Shown piece after piece: positions 40,501 to 55,500 of a stretch of DNA of 64,000 nt. Each line of letters opens with the position of its first letter. The stretch's first letter is position 1. Origin of the DNA: Mactra quadrangularis (Eukaryota > Mollusca > Bivalvia > Venerida > Mactridae). The notes beneath the pieces were generated by a model. That model saw nothing but the letters and a program-made list of their open reading frames with translations, was not told the DNA's origin and searched no databases. The position numbers were made by a program, and so were the translations under genes. The stretch covers positions 37,896,887 to 37,960,886 of the forward strand of contig CM046299.1 in the NCBI GenBank assembly GCA_025267735.1, in the 5' to 3' direction.

Positions 40501-43500
40501 GAGTATGTATACTTTTCACCAGAATTATTTGTTTAAAAAATATGGTCAGACCACATACAAAATAGGTGTGACGGAAAGTATGGGTTGTGTTCCCTTCCAA
40601 AGGTAAGATGGGCACTTATGGATCCAGAGGTCCAGGGTTCAAAACCCCACTGGGGGCACTGCTAATTTCCTTGAGCAAGCAATTTAACTACAGTAGTTTT
40701 ACTCCACCAAGGTGTAAATGGTGAGAGTTCACCTGCCTTTTTTAAAGCACTACATCTAAGAATATACTTACTCTATGTTCTCTTTTTCTTCATCACTTAG
40801 AACAGAATTCTCATTTAACAATGTCTCTTCTTTTCTATCAGAAAAATTCACTTCTAAATTTAATACTTGTTTTGTTTTTTCTTTAGACTTTTTCTTGGAC
40901 TTCTTAGATTTAGTTGGCTGACAAATAAAAAATGTAATTGAACTAATATATGTACCTGTGAATAAGATATGTCAACAACTTAAAGGAAAGCTTATGTTGT
41001 TGAGTTATTATAAGGAAATCTGACATGACTTACTTTTTTTGAGATTACCCGATAGTAAAAGCTTGTCCGCCCTCCAAAAAACTCAGGGGAGTAAATGTCC
41101 GCCGTCAAAACACACGAGGGGGCAAATGTCCGCCCTTCAAAAAACTAAGGGGTGGCAAATGTATGCCATGTCAAAAAAAGGGGGCAAATGTACGGGGCAA
41201 ATGTCCTAGAATCATAAATAATACTAGACATCAGACATTCCTAAAAGTGCCGGTCCGATGGACCTGACCGGTAATATTCCAGTAAAAAGTCTGTAATAGC
41301 TGGTCTGAATGTCCAGAAAAATTTCATTTTTTTTTAAATTAAAATTAGGACAACTATCAGCTATTTTATTGTATTTCTGGTTAATATTGAACTAATTTTG
41401 ATGTTTCTCTTCAGTTAAAAGTTAAAATATTGCCTTATTTATGATAAGTCATGATGTTTTGAATTCCCCTTAATATTCCAATTAGTTATCTATTTACAAA
41501 AAAGTTTGTTAATAAAAATGTAGAAATCTTTCGTTTTGATGATTTCTTCTGGTCCAGTGAAACCTGATTCGGTCCAGTGATTCTTCCAAGATCACTGGAC
41601 CGAATGTCCAGTAATGTCAAACACTTTTCGAAATGTCTGCTGGACATGGAAATGTACCTGACCTTCAATAGTAACCCTGTAGACATGGGTAAAGTTTAAA
41701 GTGAATTTATTCCATAGTTTCAAAAATATAAAAATGTTGTGCATTAAACTTACCCAAAATCTGTTACACCAACATATATGCATGTTGTGAGAAGGATAGT
41801 CCAAATGGTAAAGTTAAAATGGCAGGAAAGAGGCTGACCTTCAATACTCACCTTTTGAGCATCAGTAAAATCTTTTTTATTATTAAGTACAGTTGTTTCT
41901 TTTATATTAGGAAGATTGGGTTCTCTAGTATCATTTTCTATATCTTCAATAAAAGCAACAGCACTAGCCCCATCTGTTATCACATCCCCAGAATCTATAA
42001 TATATAAACAGACTGAGTAACTTTCATTCTGTGACAACCAGCTCAATGTACATGCATTACAAATTGAAACTGTACCAATCACCACCACAATGCTTCCGAG
42101 GCACAGACATCGGAACGCATTCTGCAAGGATGTTCTTTCCCAGGGCTTGAATTTAAGCATGCATACTCGCAAAATGCCAGTGGATTTTGAAAATTGCGAG
42201 TAACATTTTTTTTCGCTAGTTGAAATCGACGCAAAATTTTAATGTCTAAACTAATGAGGCTCAAATCAGCATTAAAACAGCCAGATAGATCGATTCACCC
42301 TAAAAATATTCGATATTCTTGATATATTCTACAGTAACACCCTTGTTCTATCATTAGTCAAATATTATACTATGTTGTTTTTATACTTCACATAAGAATA
42401 GAAATTATGTATGCTACTAAAATTTTGAGAAAAAATGCAAGTGATTGTTTCATTTTGCAAGTTAAAATAAAATTAACTCGCAAATATTTGCAAGTTCAAT
42501 TTTTTGTCAAATTCGAGCCCTGTTTCCTGGAACTGACTAAAAAAGAAGTATGGCCTAAGACAACAACTTGACTATTAACTATAGGGAAATGTTGAGGCAC
42601 TATGGAAGACTGTGCATTTTATTGCATTGACTAGATAAGTGGCGTAGGACGAACAAAGAAAAAGAAACATTCATCTACTGTTAACAAACAAATTTGTTCT
42701 TTGAATTTTAAGTTAGGGATATTTGCAGCTGTAGCATTTTTGCTAAATTTTATCATAGCTAAAAGACTGAATGTTTTACAATGGAAAACATTTCAATGGA
42801 GTTTCATCTTGTGTGCTAAGTCAAATCTGAATACCAAAATTTTGCAAACTGACAGTGATTATTATTTTCCATATTTTGTGTTTGGCGTGATTTTGCAAAT
42901 GTTTACAGTTCATAATGTTTCCATTCTCCAAGACTAAGTTTATGTAATTTTTTAGAAGTGATGGTCAGTGGGTTTCAATCAAGAGCTATTGTCCTGTATT
43001 GGTAAACTGTTGCATTACACCACAGGACAAGAATTACCACTTCTGCTGACTCTCAAAAATCTTATAATAATACAGTAATGTCAATTACCATTATCTAAAT
43101 CATCCCTTCCATATTTATCACTATTGGATGTTTTCTGTTTTCTTTGTTTTCTTTTCTCTTTCTTTTCTTGTTTCTTTGCTATTTTTGTTTCACTGAAAAC
43201 AGAAATAATTAAATTATGATCCCTTGTTTAATTGCCATAACTGGAACACAAATTTATATCAAACATAGACACCTAGAAGCATTATACTGTACACTTAGTT
43301 ACATCATACTGGTACATCAAGTTAAACAAGTAAATCTGTGAGCTAATGCTCACTAGTGATACCCCCGCCAAAATCTAAAAATATGCGACAAACAGGAAGT
43401 AGATGAGCAAGGAGCATGAAATCGCTTTACACCACATGGGACTATAGGATGAAGCAATATGCAAAGTTTTAGGCTGCTGCATGTTATAGTTGCTGAGAAA

Positions 43501-46500
43501 ACTGCGACGGAAATTTTGTAACAGACGCACGGACAAGGGTAAAACAGTATACCCCCCTCTTCTTCGAAGCGGGGGTATAATTATATTGGTACATCAAGTT
43601 AATTCATATTGCTACATCAAGTTAATTCATATTGGTACATCAAGTTAAATCATATTGGTACATCAAGTTAAATCATATTGGTACATCAAGTTAAATCATA
43701 TTGGTACATCAAGTTAAATCATATTGGTACATCAAGTTAAATCATATTGGTACATCAAGTTAAATCATATTGGTACATCAAGTTAAATCATATTGGTACA
43801 TCAAGTTAAATCATACAGTTACACCAAGTTAAATCATATTGGTACATCAAGTTAATTCATATTGGTACATCAAGTTAAACAAGTAAATCTGTGAGCTAAT
43901 GCTCACTAGTGATACCCCCGCCAAAACCTAAAAATAAGCGACAAACAGGAAGTAGATGAGCAAGGAGCATGAAATCGCTTTACACCGCATGGGACTATGG
44001 GATGAAGCAATATGCAAAGTATTAGGCTGCTGCATGATGTAGTTGCTGAAAAACTGCGACGGAAATTTTGTAATGGACGGACGCACGGACGGACAAGGGT
44101 AAAACAGTATACCCCCCTCTTCTTCGAAGCGGGGGTATAATAATATTGGTACATCAAGTTAAATCATACAGTTACACCAAGTTAAATGATATTGGTACAT
44201 CAAGTTAAATCATATTGGTACATCAAGTTAAATCATATTGGTACATCAAGTTAAATGATATTGGTACATCAAGTTAAATCATATTGGTACATCAAGTTAA
44301 ATCATATTGGTACATCAAGTTAAATCATATTGGTACATCAAGTTAAATCATACAGTTACACCAAGTTAATTCATATTGCTACATCAAGTTAATTCATATT
44401 GGTACATCAAGTTAAATCATATTGGTACATCAAGTTAAATCATATTGGTACATCAAGTTAAATCATATTGGTACATCAAGTTAAATCATATTGGTACATC
44501 AAGTTAAATCATATTGGTACATCAAGTTAAATCATATTGGTACATCAAGTTAAATCATATTGGTACACCAAGTTAAATCAAACTGGTACACCAAGTTAAA
44601 TCATACTGGTACACCAAGTTAAATAATATTGGTACACCAAGTTAAATCATATTGGTACACCAAGTTAAATAATATTGGTACACCAAGTTAAATCATATTG
44701 GTACACCAAGTTAAATCATACTGGTACACCAAGTTTAATTAAACTGTGACATCATAAAACCATGTGGAGTTTGACATACATGTATTTTCAGAATAAAAAA
44801 TCAATACAATGATACAAACACAAAAATCTATATAGCTTACCTAGAAACATTGTATTTTATTAACAAATCCTTCATATTGAAAAGTTGGACTGACACTTGA
44901 TGAGCCATTTTTTAATCCAGATTATTTTTCATCCACAAAATATAGCTCACAAAATTAATCCAAAATACTGTGTTACAACTTTGTACATCAAAACAATAAA
45001 AATCAAGACTCAGTACAGATCACAACAGTTTTCAACTCACATGTGATTCAGAATGAGACAGCTTAAATTTATAACAATGCTCGGTTAAGTATAGCTGATA
45101 ATTGTAACAACACTGTCTATAACCACATAAGGCAAACTCCTGTATTTCACTGGTTCAAATATTGTTTACAATGGTACATGTATATGTTAGTTAACACATT
45201 TAGCCAATACCGAGAGTGTTAATATATTAAATAACACTTTCCATTAAATGAAGTTTCCCTGAGATTTGGGATAGTTCAAATTATGTTTATAACAGTTCTC
45301 ATGTATAAAAACTTTGATAGTATGAAATGATGAACATATACCCTAAACACAATGATTTTCTTCAAAAAATATTTAAAATTTCTCCTATTCCTTTAACCTA
45401 GAATCCAATTCTTAAAAATATCATTCTAAAGACCGAACTGATAGAAAAAAACACACAATAGATTGAGAAACCATAAACAATTCCTTAGAGCAGCTTGTTT
45501 ATAGAATTCAACTAAAATGTCAACATTTCAATATTGTATAGAAACATTATGGAAACAGTAAAGCATTGTTTTAATAATAACAATTTAGAGCAAATTGACG
45601 AACATATGTAAAAGATGGTGATTTCATGTATAAAAACTTTTCCATTCAGTAACAGTATACAATGTACACAATTTTAAGGTAGTTTTTTGTGTGACTATTC
45701 AGAGCTTTTTTTCAGTACTTGGGGAAGGGGCCTGGGGCCTTTTTATATACAGAACATTTGGGGAAATTTTATAGCAATTTCATAGAAAGGGGAACAAAAT
45801 ATCTAAGGTAAACACCAAATTTGGGGAAAACTGCATGATTTTAAAGAAATTTTAAGAGGTGAAGGTGCCTGTTAACGGCCCCTGTTATACAAGGAAAAAA
45901 GGCCTGCTATTACTTCATATTTCTCACAATCTATTAATCAGTTTGCCTCAAACTATTAAAAACATTTTCCTTTAACACAATTACAGACACAGACAGGTAA
46001 TTTTAAAATATTATAAAAAAAACTGTGAGCAAGTAACTTTACAATTATCAAACCACTATTGTTTGACATTAGTCTAAGCTCAGTAACAAATACTACACTA
46101 TACAAAGAGGAGCTCCATCTAATATTGAAATATCCAGGTCCAATGAGTTTAAAAATCCATAACATCAGTAATAACACAATATTTCTAATATGAACATCTA
46201 AGGTATTACACTCGCCAACCAAACTTCTCAAAAATATTCTCAAATATGAACTCTATACTTTTAAAAAAGGGTGATCTTTGACCAACCACATAACTACCAT
46301 CATGTTTCCTTCATTGAATGAAATAAACTCTAAAACCCAATAATGACTGACAGACAGGTATCATATCATGCAGAGGAGAAATTTCAACACAATATCATAT
46401 AGAACATAATAACGTGGGTACATTTTATAAGCTAGGTAAAAAAACCCAGTAAATGGCATCATCTCTATGTACATGTTAATTAAAGTTTTTTTTAGTAACA

Positions 46501-49500
46501 GTATTTAATTTCTAGACATGAAGAATATCACATCAGTTAATGCCATCCTCAATGACTAAAACTGTGAAATAAAATTATCAGTGAGAAATAAGGGTATAGA
46601 ATTCCAATAGTCAAAGCCAACATTCATACCAACTACCAGTATTATCATTGTTACACAGGGACAGATCCAGGATTTTTTTCTAGGAGGGGGGGGGTTCCAA
46701 CATTTTTCTAGGGGGGGGGGGAGAGGGTCCAAACTTTCAAACCACCACAAAAACTATATATCCATTAGATTTATGTTAAACACAAATACTTACAAGAGAA
46801 AATTGTTTCTTTAACTTAAATATGGCTTACAGTAAAAAATAATTACTCATGAACAGGTACATTTTGGAAATTTCAGGGGGGGAGTCTGGACCCCCTGATC
46901 CCCCCTTGCTGGACTCCTCTATGGTTACAGGTATACATAATATACAAGGATTGATAAAACATAAACCGGATTTTTACTCTCAAATAATATGTATTACTTC
47001 AAACAACCATTTCTATACATCAATAAAAATCACAATGTATATACAAAACATTGATCTAAAATTTCATTAAAAAAGCTTACATTTCTCGTCAAAATAACGT
47101 TTCTAAAAACCATGGTAACCCTGCCAAGGTGCAGCAATTGTTTTTACTGTTATGTTAGTTATTTAAATACGCTCTGTGTTGTTTCCAATAACACAGCATA
47201 CATAAAAATCTTGAAAAACGTCATGATTTCATTTATTGACGTATTTGAAATAATTGATGTTCTTTTTTCAGCCCATATCATAACAATCACAGTTTGAATA
47301 ACCATGGCACTATCAAAACTAGCACGAAAATGGGGTCCACAGAGAAACTAGGAATACCGGCATTAATCAAGTTTTGTCAGCATCAAGGCGACACTCCCTC
47401 GAAAACGTTATTAAAATTGGAGCTACACGTGAGAAGCATGCAGTAAGCAGAACAGTCATTTTCGATTGGCACAGGCCATTTAGAGATAGTAAATACACAT
47501 CACTGTCAAAGAAGGAAGAGGGAGAAAGAAAATAAAACACAATAACATCGGTAATTTCAGTGGTGAAAGCACTGGCAAATGACAGGCGGTTATCCGTTAA
47601 TCCGTTAATGAGAGTTAATGGCAAAAATGATGTGAGCTACGAGACCATGCAGCCTATTTAAAGCAAAGGATTTAAAAATGCGAAATATTTTGTACACATT
47701 AATTTTCTTTTACTACATGATATACAATGTATTTAGTAATTGAAGTTTATGATTATAACTGTATCCATGAAAAAAATTATAACATTTTCATAATAAAAAC
47801 AATTTCAGTTTATTAATGTTATTGTTAAATTCTAATTACTAAACTAAATATTATCAATTAATGTTTTTATTTTACATGTTTATCTTACATGTTATTTATT
47901 TCAATGTTTCCGGCACATCAAGTCAAATTTACTTTAAGCATAATTGTTCATTGACAACAGGTGCACACACATTGGTCCCCACACCTCTTGAAAGGCACTG
48001 AGATGATCCACCATGTGCAGGATTCACGAGCCTATCTTTGAAAAGTGAATCAAGAAGGCAATTAGTTCCTAAGTGGCATAATAAGACAGATGAAATGCCC
48101 CGAAAACCCAGCCACAATTGGCAGTATGGAAACCAAGTAGACAATGTGATAAAGCACAACATCAACAAAGTTTTCAGAGTCGTTTTACTGCGCTCCGTGA
48201 CTTAAGACATATACTCACATAAATTACTATATCTTCATTGTTAGTTAATATTTTTCAGAACTGTTTTCAGTATTCTGTTGCAGATGAACTCACCAAACTT
48301 TTACATGCATTTTATTTATTATGTCTAACAACGCTACTAAAGGTTTAAACAATCCTGACTATTTTAGATCAACCCTCTTACAGTACCCTTCTAAATACCT
48401 TTGACCAAATCTGTTTTAGGATACAACAAATCACATTTACCCATGAAAAAAAGAAACAACAAGAAATGTAATGTGGAAACCACATTAAAGCTGGATTTAA
48501 AAACTTTAACGGAAAAATTACAAAGGGAAATAGTCCATAATAAAGCCAGGTAGAGTTGTGGTTACTGTCTAATTATGTTTATGGCATGGTATGTTATCAT
48601 TGTATGAAGTTAAATATAGATCTGACAATAAATGGCAGAAATATATGCTAAATTGAAAACTTTAAAGAATTGTTAATGACACCGGAGGATCGCCCGCCCC
48701 CCCCAATCACCCGCCAACTGTGTTTCGCCAAACTATTAGCCAAATTTTTTTTTCGTTAAAATATCTGGCTAAAAAGGGAACAAAAAGCTATCTGAGAATA
48801 TTCCAAAACACTAGATTAATTACAGCAGCATATGATTAAAACTGACACATGAATATGCTTTAACTACAGTAAAAATACTAGTGGCATGCATTATTAGTTT
48901 TTTGGTGCAGCTGTCAAGTCAACTTTTTACATATATTTTTAACCAATATAATTTGCTCTGCCATATCTCTTTGTCAATGAAATTCTCTTCTGGTATAGAG
49001 AAATGGATATAAGATATGGTACTTCCTATTCAACATATATTTAGGTCATATATATGACGACCAGCTCTTCCTACTATAGGTTTCCTGGACACTTTTCTAT
49101 CACCAGTACTAACTTACCCACGAGGCCCACAACTCATGTATAGGGTATGACCTCCCGCGACTGGGCTTGAACCTGCGATCTCCGGATTCGAAGTCAGAAA
49201 TGCTATCCACTACGCCACATCTGCGGAAAAAGATATGGTACCATTGGTTATTTGTCATAAACAGGTCCGTGGCACAAACAGCAGTTGCCGACTATTTACT
49301 TATGTACTATGGGTGACTTACTATGCTTTTTGATTATACATTTGCCGCGGTACGCTCCAGGTGGTATGACTGAACAGCAAATATGACCATTTCATACTTC
49401 AAACAAAATTAATCCTTCATGGCCCCAAAAATCTTTTAAAAGATATTCCTTGTTTATTTTACTTGTCTAATAACTTTTGGAGGGCACTTTACATATTCAA

Positions 49501-52500
49501 TGGCATGATATTCTTTCTATACTTTTCAACAGTCAATAGAAGGACACCACTATGAAGACTGTCATAGTCACATAAGTGCAAAACCTATGTACTATAACAA
49601 TACTACTCTATTCTGTCAACTTTTCCATTGTCTCAGCCAGCATATGTGAAAACATGAGCTAACTGTTAAAATGTCATTGTTTCTATCTCAGATCAATGAT
49701 ACAAAGTCACCTTGGCATGCACTGTATACATGTTTTTAATGGTGGGTGCAAATATTGAGGTTATCGAGATGTTTTTAATTTGGCTAGGGTCAATATTTTG
49801 CAGTGTTTAGGCTAACACTAACAGCCAATATAAACCCACACTCGCTTTAAAACCACCTGTCCAATATTAAAACATATTAAATTTTGGAGTCCAAATTTGT
49901 TCATATGAATACTATGTTACTTCATGTAACATAATATAAACAATATCTGAAGTTTACATAAAAATCCTTTTTGAATGACATTGGTAGAGCTGTCATTTAT
50001 TGTGCTCGAAACCTATCAACATATCGATATATCGAGAAATAAATATCAACAATATATTGACATATATCAATACAGTACTATACAGACCATTTATGTTGTA
50101 ATAAACTCATAAATTATAAAGACATAAACTTATAAATACAAACAGGTATAGAATGTTTTCTCCATAACTGAGGATGAGCAGAAAACATTTGGTACATTTT
50201 CTACAGATACAATTCTACACAAACTTAAACACAAAACCTTTAAGATTACACATTTTAACCAAATTTGCAGCTATTTCCCCTGGTCATTTGACTACTAGTA
50301 TATTTATATATAATTTTATGTGAGTTGCCTGATGATGTATAATTTAACATTACACTATTGGACTAATGAAAATACATAAATTAAAGACACCAATTGGCGA
50401 ATGATTCATCCCTTCATGAATTGAACAATTGCAAGTATATTTCTTGTGCAAGAAAATTGGTTTTGACTCCTGTGGGTTTGAACCAAAATCCCTCTATCCA
50501 TTAGTTTCTTTATTTCAACTGGATCTTTGCTATAGCATTGATTACCAGTATACATTGAAAATGTGTTATTTTGGTGGCCATTTTGAATTTTTGTCCATAT
50601 TGGGTTGTTTAAATTAGTTTTGACTTCATATTTGAACATATTACCTTAACAAACTTATAAATTGACATAATGTTAGCATGATTCAACACATTGAATGCCT
50701 AGGATAAATAATAGCACGAATATGGTCAAATAAACTGGGTTAAATTTGGTAGCCATTTTGAATTTCGTGCCATATTGGTTCCTTGAATTAAGTTTTTAAC
50801 TTCCTTTTTGTATATATCACCATTAGAAACCTATTTCTGGTTATATTGTATGTATGATTCAACATATTGAATGTCCAGGATAAATAATTACCCTAATACG
50901 CTCAAAATGGGTTTAATTTGTCAGCCATTTTGAATTTCTCCCCATAGTGGTTTTTTAAATTAAGTTTTTTACTTCATATTTGAATTCAACACCTTAAGAA
51001 ACCTGTAGCTAGACATATTGCAGGCATGATTCAACATATTGAATTTCGCGGATAAATAAACTCCGGAATATGCTCGTACTATGGTTATTTTGGTGGCCAT
51101 TTTGAATTTTCAGCCATATTGGTTTGATTAATTTTGTTTTTGACTTCATATTTGAACTCAGCACCTTAATAAACATCTAAATTGACATATTGCAGTCCAA
51201 TACCATACAACTTATTGCAATTAAATGTAAAAAACTGGTAATTTATGTGAAAATGGGCGTGGCTAACCTTCAGAGGGTATGTACAGGGGGGTTAATGAGG
51301 TCAGAAATTAAAAATATATGCTTTTTCTTACATGTCTGTACATGTAGCATCTTTTAAACAGGGTCTCATAAAAAAGTCAAATTAACAACCCCCCCTATCA
51401 TAATAGACGTTTATTTGTCATGAATGCAATACCTAGGTATCCTGCATTATAGTGGTAATTAAGTATTTAGTAAAAAGGATTTGTATTGATTAAAAATAAA
51501 TAAAAATATCTACATGATTGTATCATAAATTAATAGTCGATTTTTAAACCGTTCATATTATGACAGCAAACCTGTTTCCGTTCACGGTAGAAGATTGGTT
51601 TTTTGAAACATTTATTTATTTACCTATATAGGCTTTATTATTGATATATCAAAATGCATATAGATTATTGATCGGGAAAAAATACTGAGGATACATCAAT
51701 ATCGTTGGAATAGATGACAGCTCTAGAAATTGGCGTTATATTAATTTGTTTTGCGTTATGTTTATGACTTATTCAGAATAACTTTTTCACAATATTTAAA
51801 GGCATCACTTGTATTCTGAATAAAGTACCAACTATGACGTAATTACATGATCAAATTTTTGAAATGACACTACGTATGTAAACTGTGAAAAGGGATACCA
51901 TTTATGTGCTAAGTTTCGACAGTTTGGCCATAAATAAATTTACATGTATTGAATGATTATACTGAACTGTCAGATTGCCTAAAATTTCAGGCATTTTGTA
52001 AATTGTATAAATGAGTCAGGCATTTTGTAAATTGTATAAATAAGTCAGGCATTTTGTAAATTGCCTAAAAATATCTAGGCATTTTACAAAATGATAGAAA
52101 TTCCATGGGCGTTTCTTACAAATTGCCTGAAAATGCATAAAAAATATACATTAATAAATGTAAATCTTTACAAATAATAATTGCAAAACATCATTTTAAC
52201 CAAAATATTAATGTTTCGGTCCATATTTTCTGCATAATATAGTAAATGAACAAAAAATCCCTGAAATAACCAAAAAAACTCTTTCTTTGAGTTGTATAGA
52301 TCAAATAAATTACGTTTAAATTAAAAAATATGTGTTTTAATGTTTATAAATGCTTTAAACCAATGACATTTTTTGATGTGTTAGTATCAATATTAAGTAA
52401 AAAAGCAATTATTAAGACGTGACAAACAATCACTATAAGTACAATAGATTGATTTCATATATTATTTAATGTCTTTATCAACCTATTTCAAACAAATGTG

Positions 52501-55500
52501 AATAATAATATTTAATAATTAATCTAATAATTTTCCTGAATACACGTCAGTATTAGTTATATTCAATATGAGCGTTTTTCGTTTTTTCGATAAAGAACAG
52601 TAATCAAGTAATCTGAAGAGTACCAATAATTGGTATGAAACCGGTCCTGACATTGACTAAGCAAGTTTAACATGAACCCTACTACTCAGTCACTTCAAAT
52701 ATAATTCAACTATTACATTGATATAATGTTTCACCCCAAATCATTGTATTGGTTTTGATTGAACCAGCAATGTTCATATAATAGTTGCATTGTTCACATA
52801 AAGGAGACATAATGACATTTTAATTAAGTAATAACATACAGTTATCCATATTTTTTGTATAATAAAGCATTGGCATGAGTTTTGTGTGCTATAATTAAAT
52901 ATCCAGTTCTTTAGCAAGTTAATAGACTAAATCGAGAATTCAAATATTTAGGGTTTCCCCTCTGGTACAAACAAACTTTTACCATTACAATGAAAACATG
53001 TGCACAAAGAACAATAGAATTTAATCCATAGTTTGTGCTCTTAGCAACAATGTGTAGAAAACTTTATTTGTACAGGCTGTGCTAGGACGGAAAAACCCAT
53101 AAATTTGAATTCCAGATAAGGTCTATAAACAAGGGGGTAAACTATAACAGCAGTGTATGTGTTGACTATTAGAATATAGAAGACGTCACATTAAATATAG
53201 AGTGAAAATGCACATGTCTATATTTTATATATTTAACAAAATATGATATCTAAGCTATCCCTGATAGCGCTTATATCAAATGTAACACACCTCTTGTTGA
53301 AAACCATACACTATATGCTTTAAAACCAGCAAATTGTTACTTAAAATGTCTAGCGTTATTAATATAAATTATTTATAAATATATCAAGGTGTTATATCAC
53401 ATGTATTTACATAACAGATACAATGAGTCAATGACACACAATAACCTGTTAAGGACACCAAAATTGATCCCTGATATCAAGGAGGTGTTTCAAATCCCAA
53501 TTCTAACATAGGTATGACTGTGAGATTTTTCATTCTATATTTAACATGACATTATCTATATTTCAATACTGGATTCATATGCAGTAGGGCTGCAACGATT
53601 CGATTCGATACATCGAAACTCGATTGCAAGGGTGCCGATTCGATTTCGATTTGGGACCCGCGAGTTTCGATTCGATACTGACTTTTAAGTGTCTACGTAA
53701 GTTATAACGATAAAAGCAAAGGCGCACCTAAAAGTCAAAATATACGTTGACAGTGAAACTGGGTTTCACTTTGTTACATTTCTGTTAAATTTCCATTACG
53801 ACTTTATGAAGCATGATTGGAAACTCTGTTCCAAAAATACATTCTATAGTATATGCCCCGATCCTCCGCCAATTGAGTCGGTGTGATTAAATTTTACCTG
53901 TTCTGACAAACTGGAAGATTTTAGGCTCCGCATGAGCAAGCCAAGTTTTGTTGTCAGTTTATTCAAATTTAAATAGTTTTGCATGTACAGTGTATGTTTA
54001 ACTAATATGTACAATAGTATACCAAGAACTGCATCTTTCTACAAGTTATGATCCATGCTGTCTTTACATTTTAAGTCGATATTATATTAATAATACATTT
54101 TCGCGACCTTTACATTCGTACCCAATCCATTTCGTACTTGAATAAAACAAATATTAATTATCAGATTTTCGAGTTTGGTGTTACCCAAATATAGTAACAA
54201 TTTTATTTAATTAATATTATTTAGTTTTAAGCTCAAATATATGTATAAATGCATATTTGTAGTAAATTGTATTAATAAAAGAATCGAATCGAAAAAAATC
54301 GAATCGAAAAAAAAATAATCGAATCGCATCGAATCGACTTTCCGGTGAATCGTTGCAGCACTAATATGCAGCTGTTAAAGATTACCCCTTTGTTTAACCC
54401 GGGTCTGTAGTGCAGTTAGTAGCGCGCCTGGATTTCGAAACTAGAGTCCTTAAGGTACCAGTTTGAATCCCATCAGGAAGGTTATACCCTTCAATGAAAA
54501 TTTACCAATAATGTCAAATGCATATGGAGAAGTTTCCCGCCTCGTGGAAGGGTAGGCAGGGACTGGTTATAGACAAGGGTCCAGGAAATCTAGGTTAGGT
54601 GAGATGGACGCGTATAATAACATAAAAAATTGTGTTGACAAGGTGTTAAACCAAGTATAAATAAATAAATAACCCCTTTGTTTATAAAACCAATCAAGTT
54701 ATTTATTTTTTTATGCTAGAATTAAAAAAAAGTTTTTCTACATTTTTTAGTATTAAAAAACACAAGCACTTCAATTTTCCAGACATTATTCAACGGTTCA
54801 ACCAAACATTTTATACCAAAGGTGTACTTCACATTTTTGATAAATTGACAAATTGAGCAAGCACCCTTGTATAGAACACATCCAAAATATTGAGCAAATA
54901 TTGATAAAACAAGAAAGATAATGTGGGAGCCACATTAAAGCCGGATTTTTCTGCATATGGGAACATTGAGAACAAGTTTACGTTGTTACAAAAGAAAGTC
55001 ATTTGATATATTGCTTATTAGAAGGAATACAAAGGGCAATAATTAATCTTAAAGGAATAAAGAGTTTCATTAACTATATTATATATGTCCTATTGTATCT
55101 TTTCTGAGTATTTTGTTGGTATTTGACTAAGATGGCATAAGACATGAAAACTATGGATGAAAATAATGCAAAGCTAATGATATGAAATTAGCGAGAGAAT
55201 TTTGTTAAAAAAAAACCTTGTATGGCAAATGGTGAAATTGTTGAAACAAAATGGCAGGAAAATATGACTGGAAAATGCCAGAATACTTGCTTTTGGAGAG
55301 ATCCAACATACTGAAAACTTAAACATAAAAAATACAAAGGGAAATAATCCATATTTAAGCCAAGTAGAGTTGCCGTTACTGTCTAATTCTTTCAACAGAT
55401 GTTAAGTAATCATTGTATGAAATTTCATAATAATCTAACCATAAATGGCAGAGATACCCAACAACTTGAAAGCTTTAACACAAAAATAACAAAGGGAAAT

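Noticed and set aside
41073..41218. Regularly spaced motifs as a protein-binding array
   Set aside because: Units are diverged and G-rich with no symmetry; simple tandem decay explains them.
43585..44735. CRISPR-like regular repeats
   Set aside because: The 23-bp units abut one another with no unique spacers, and the setting is a eukaryotic intron; it is a minisatellite.
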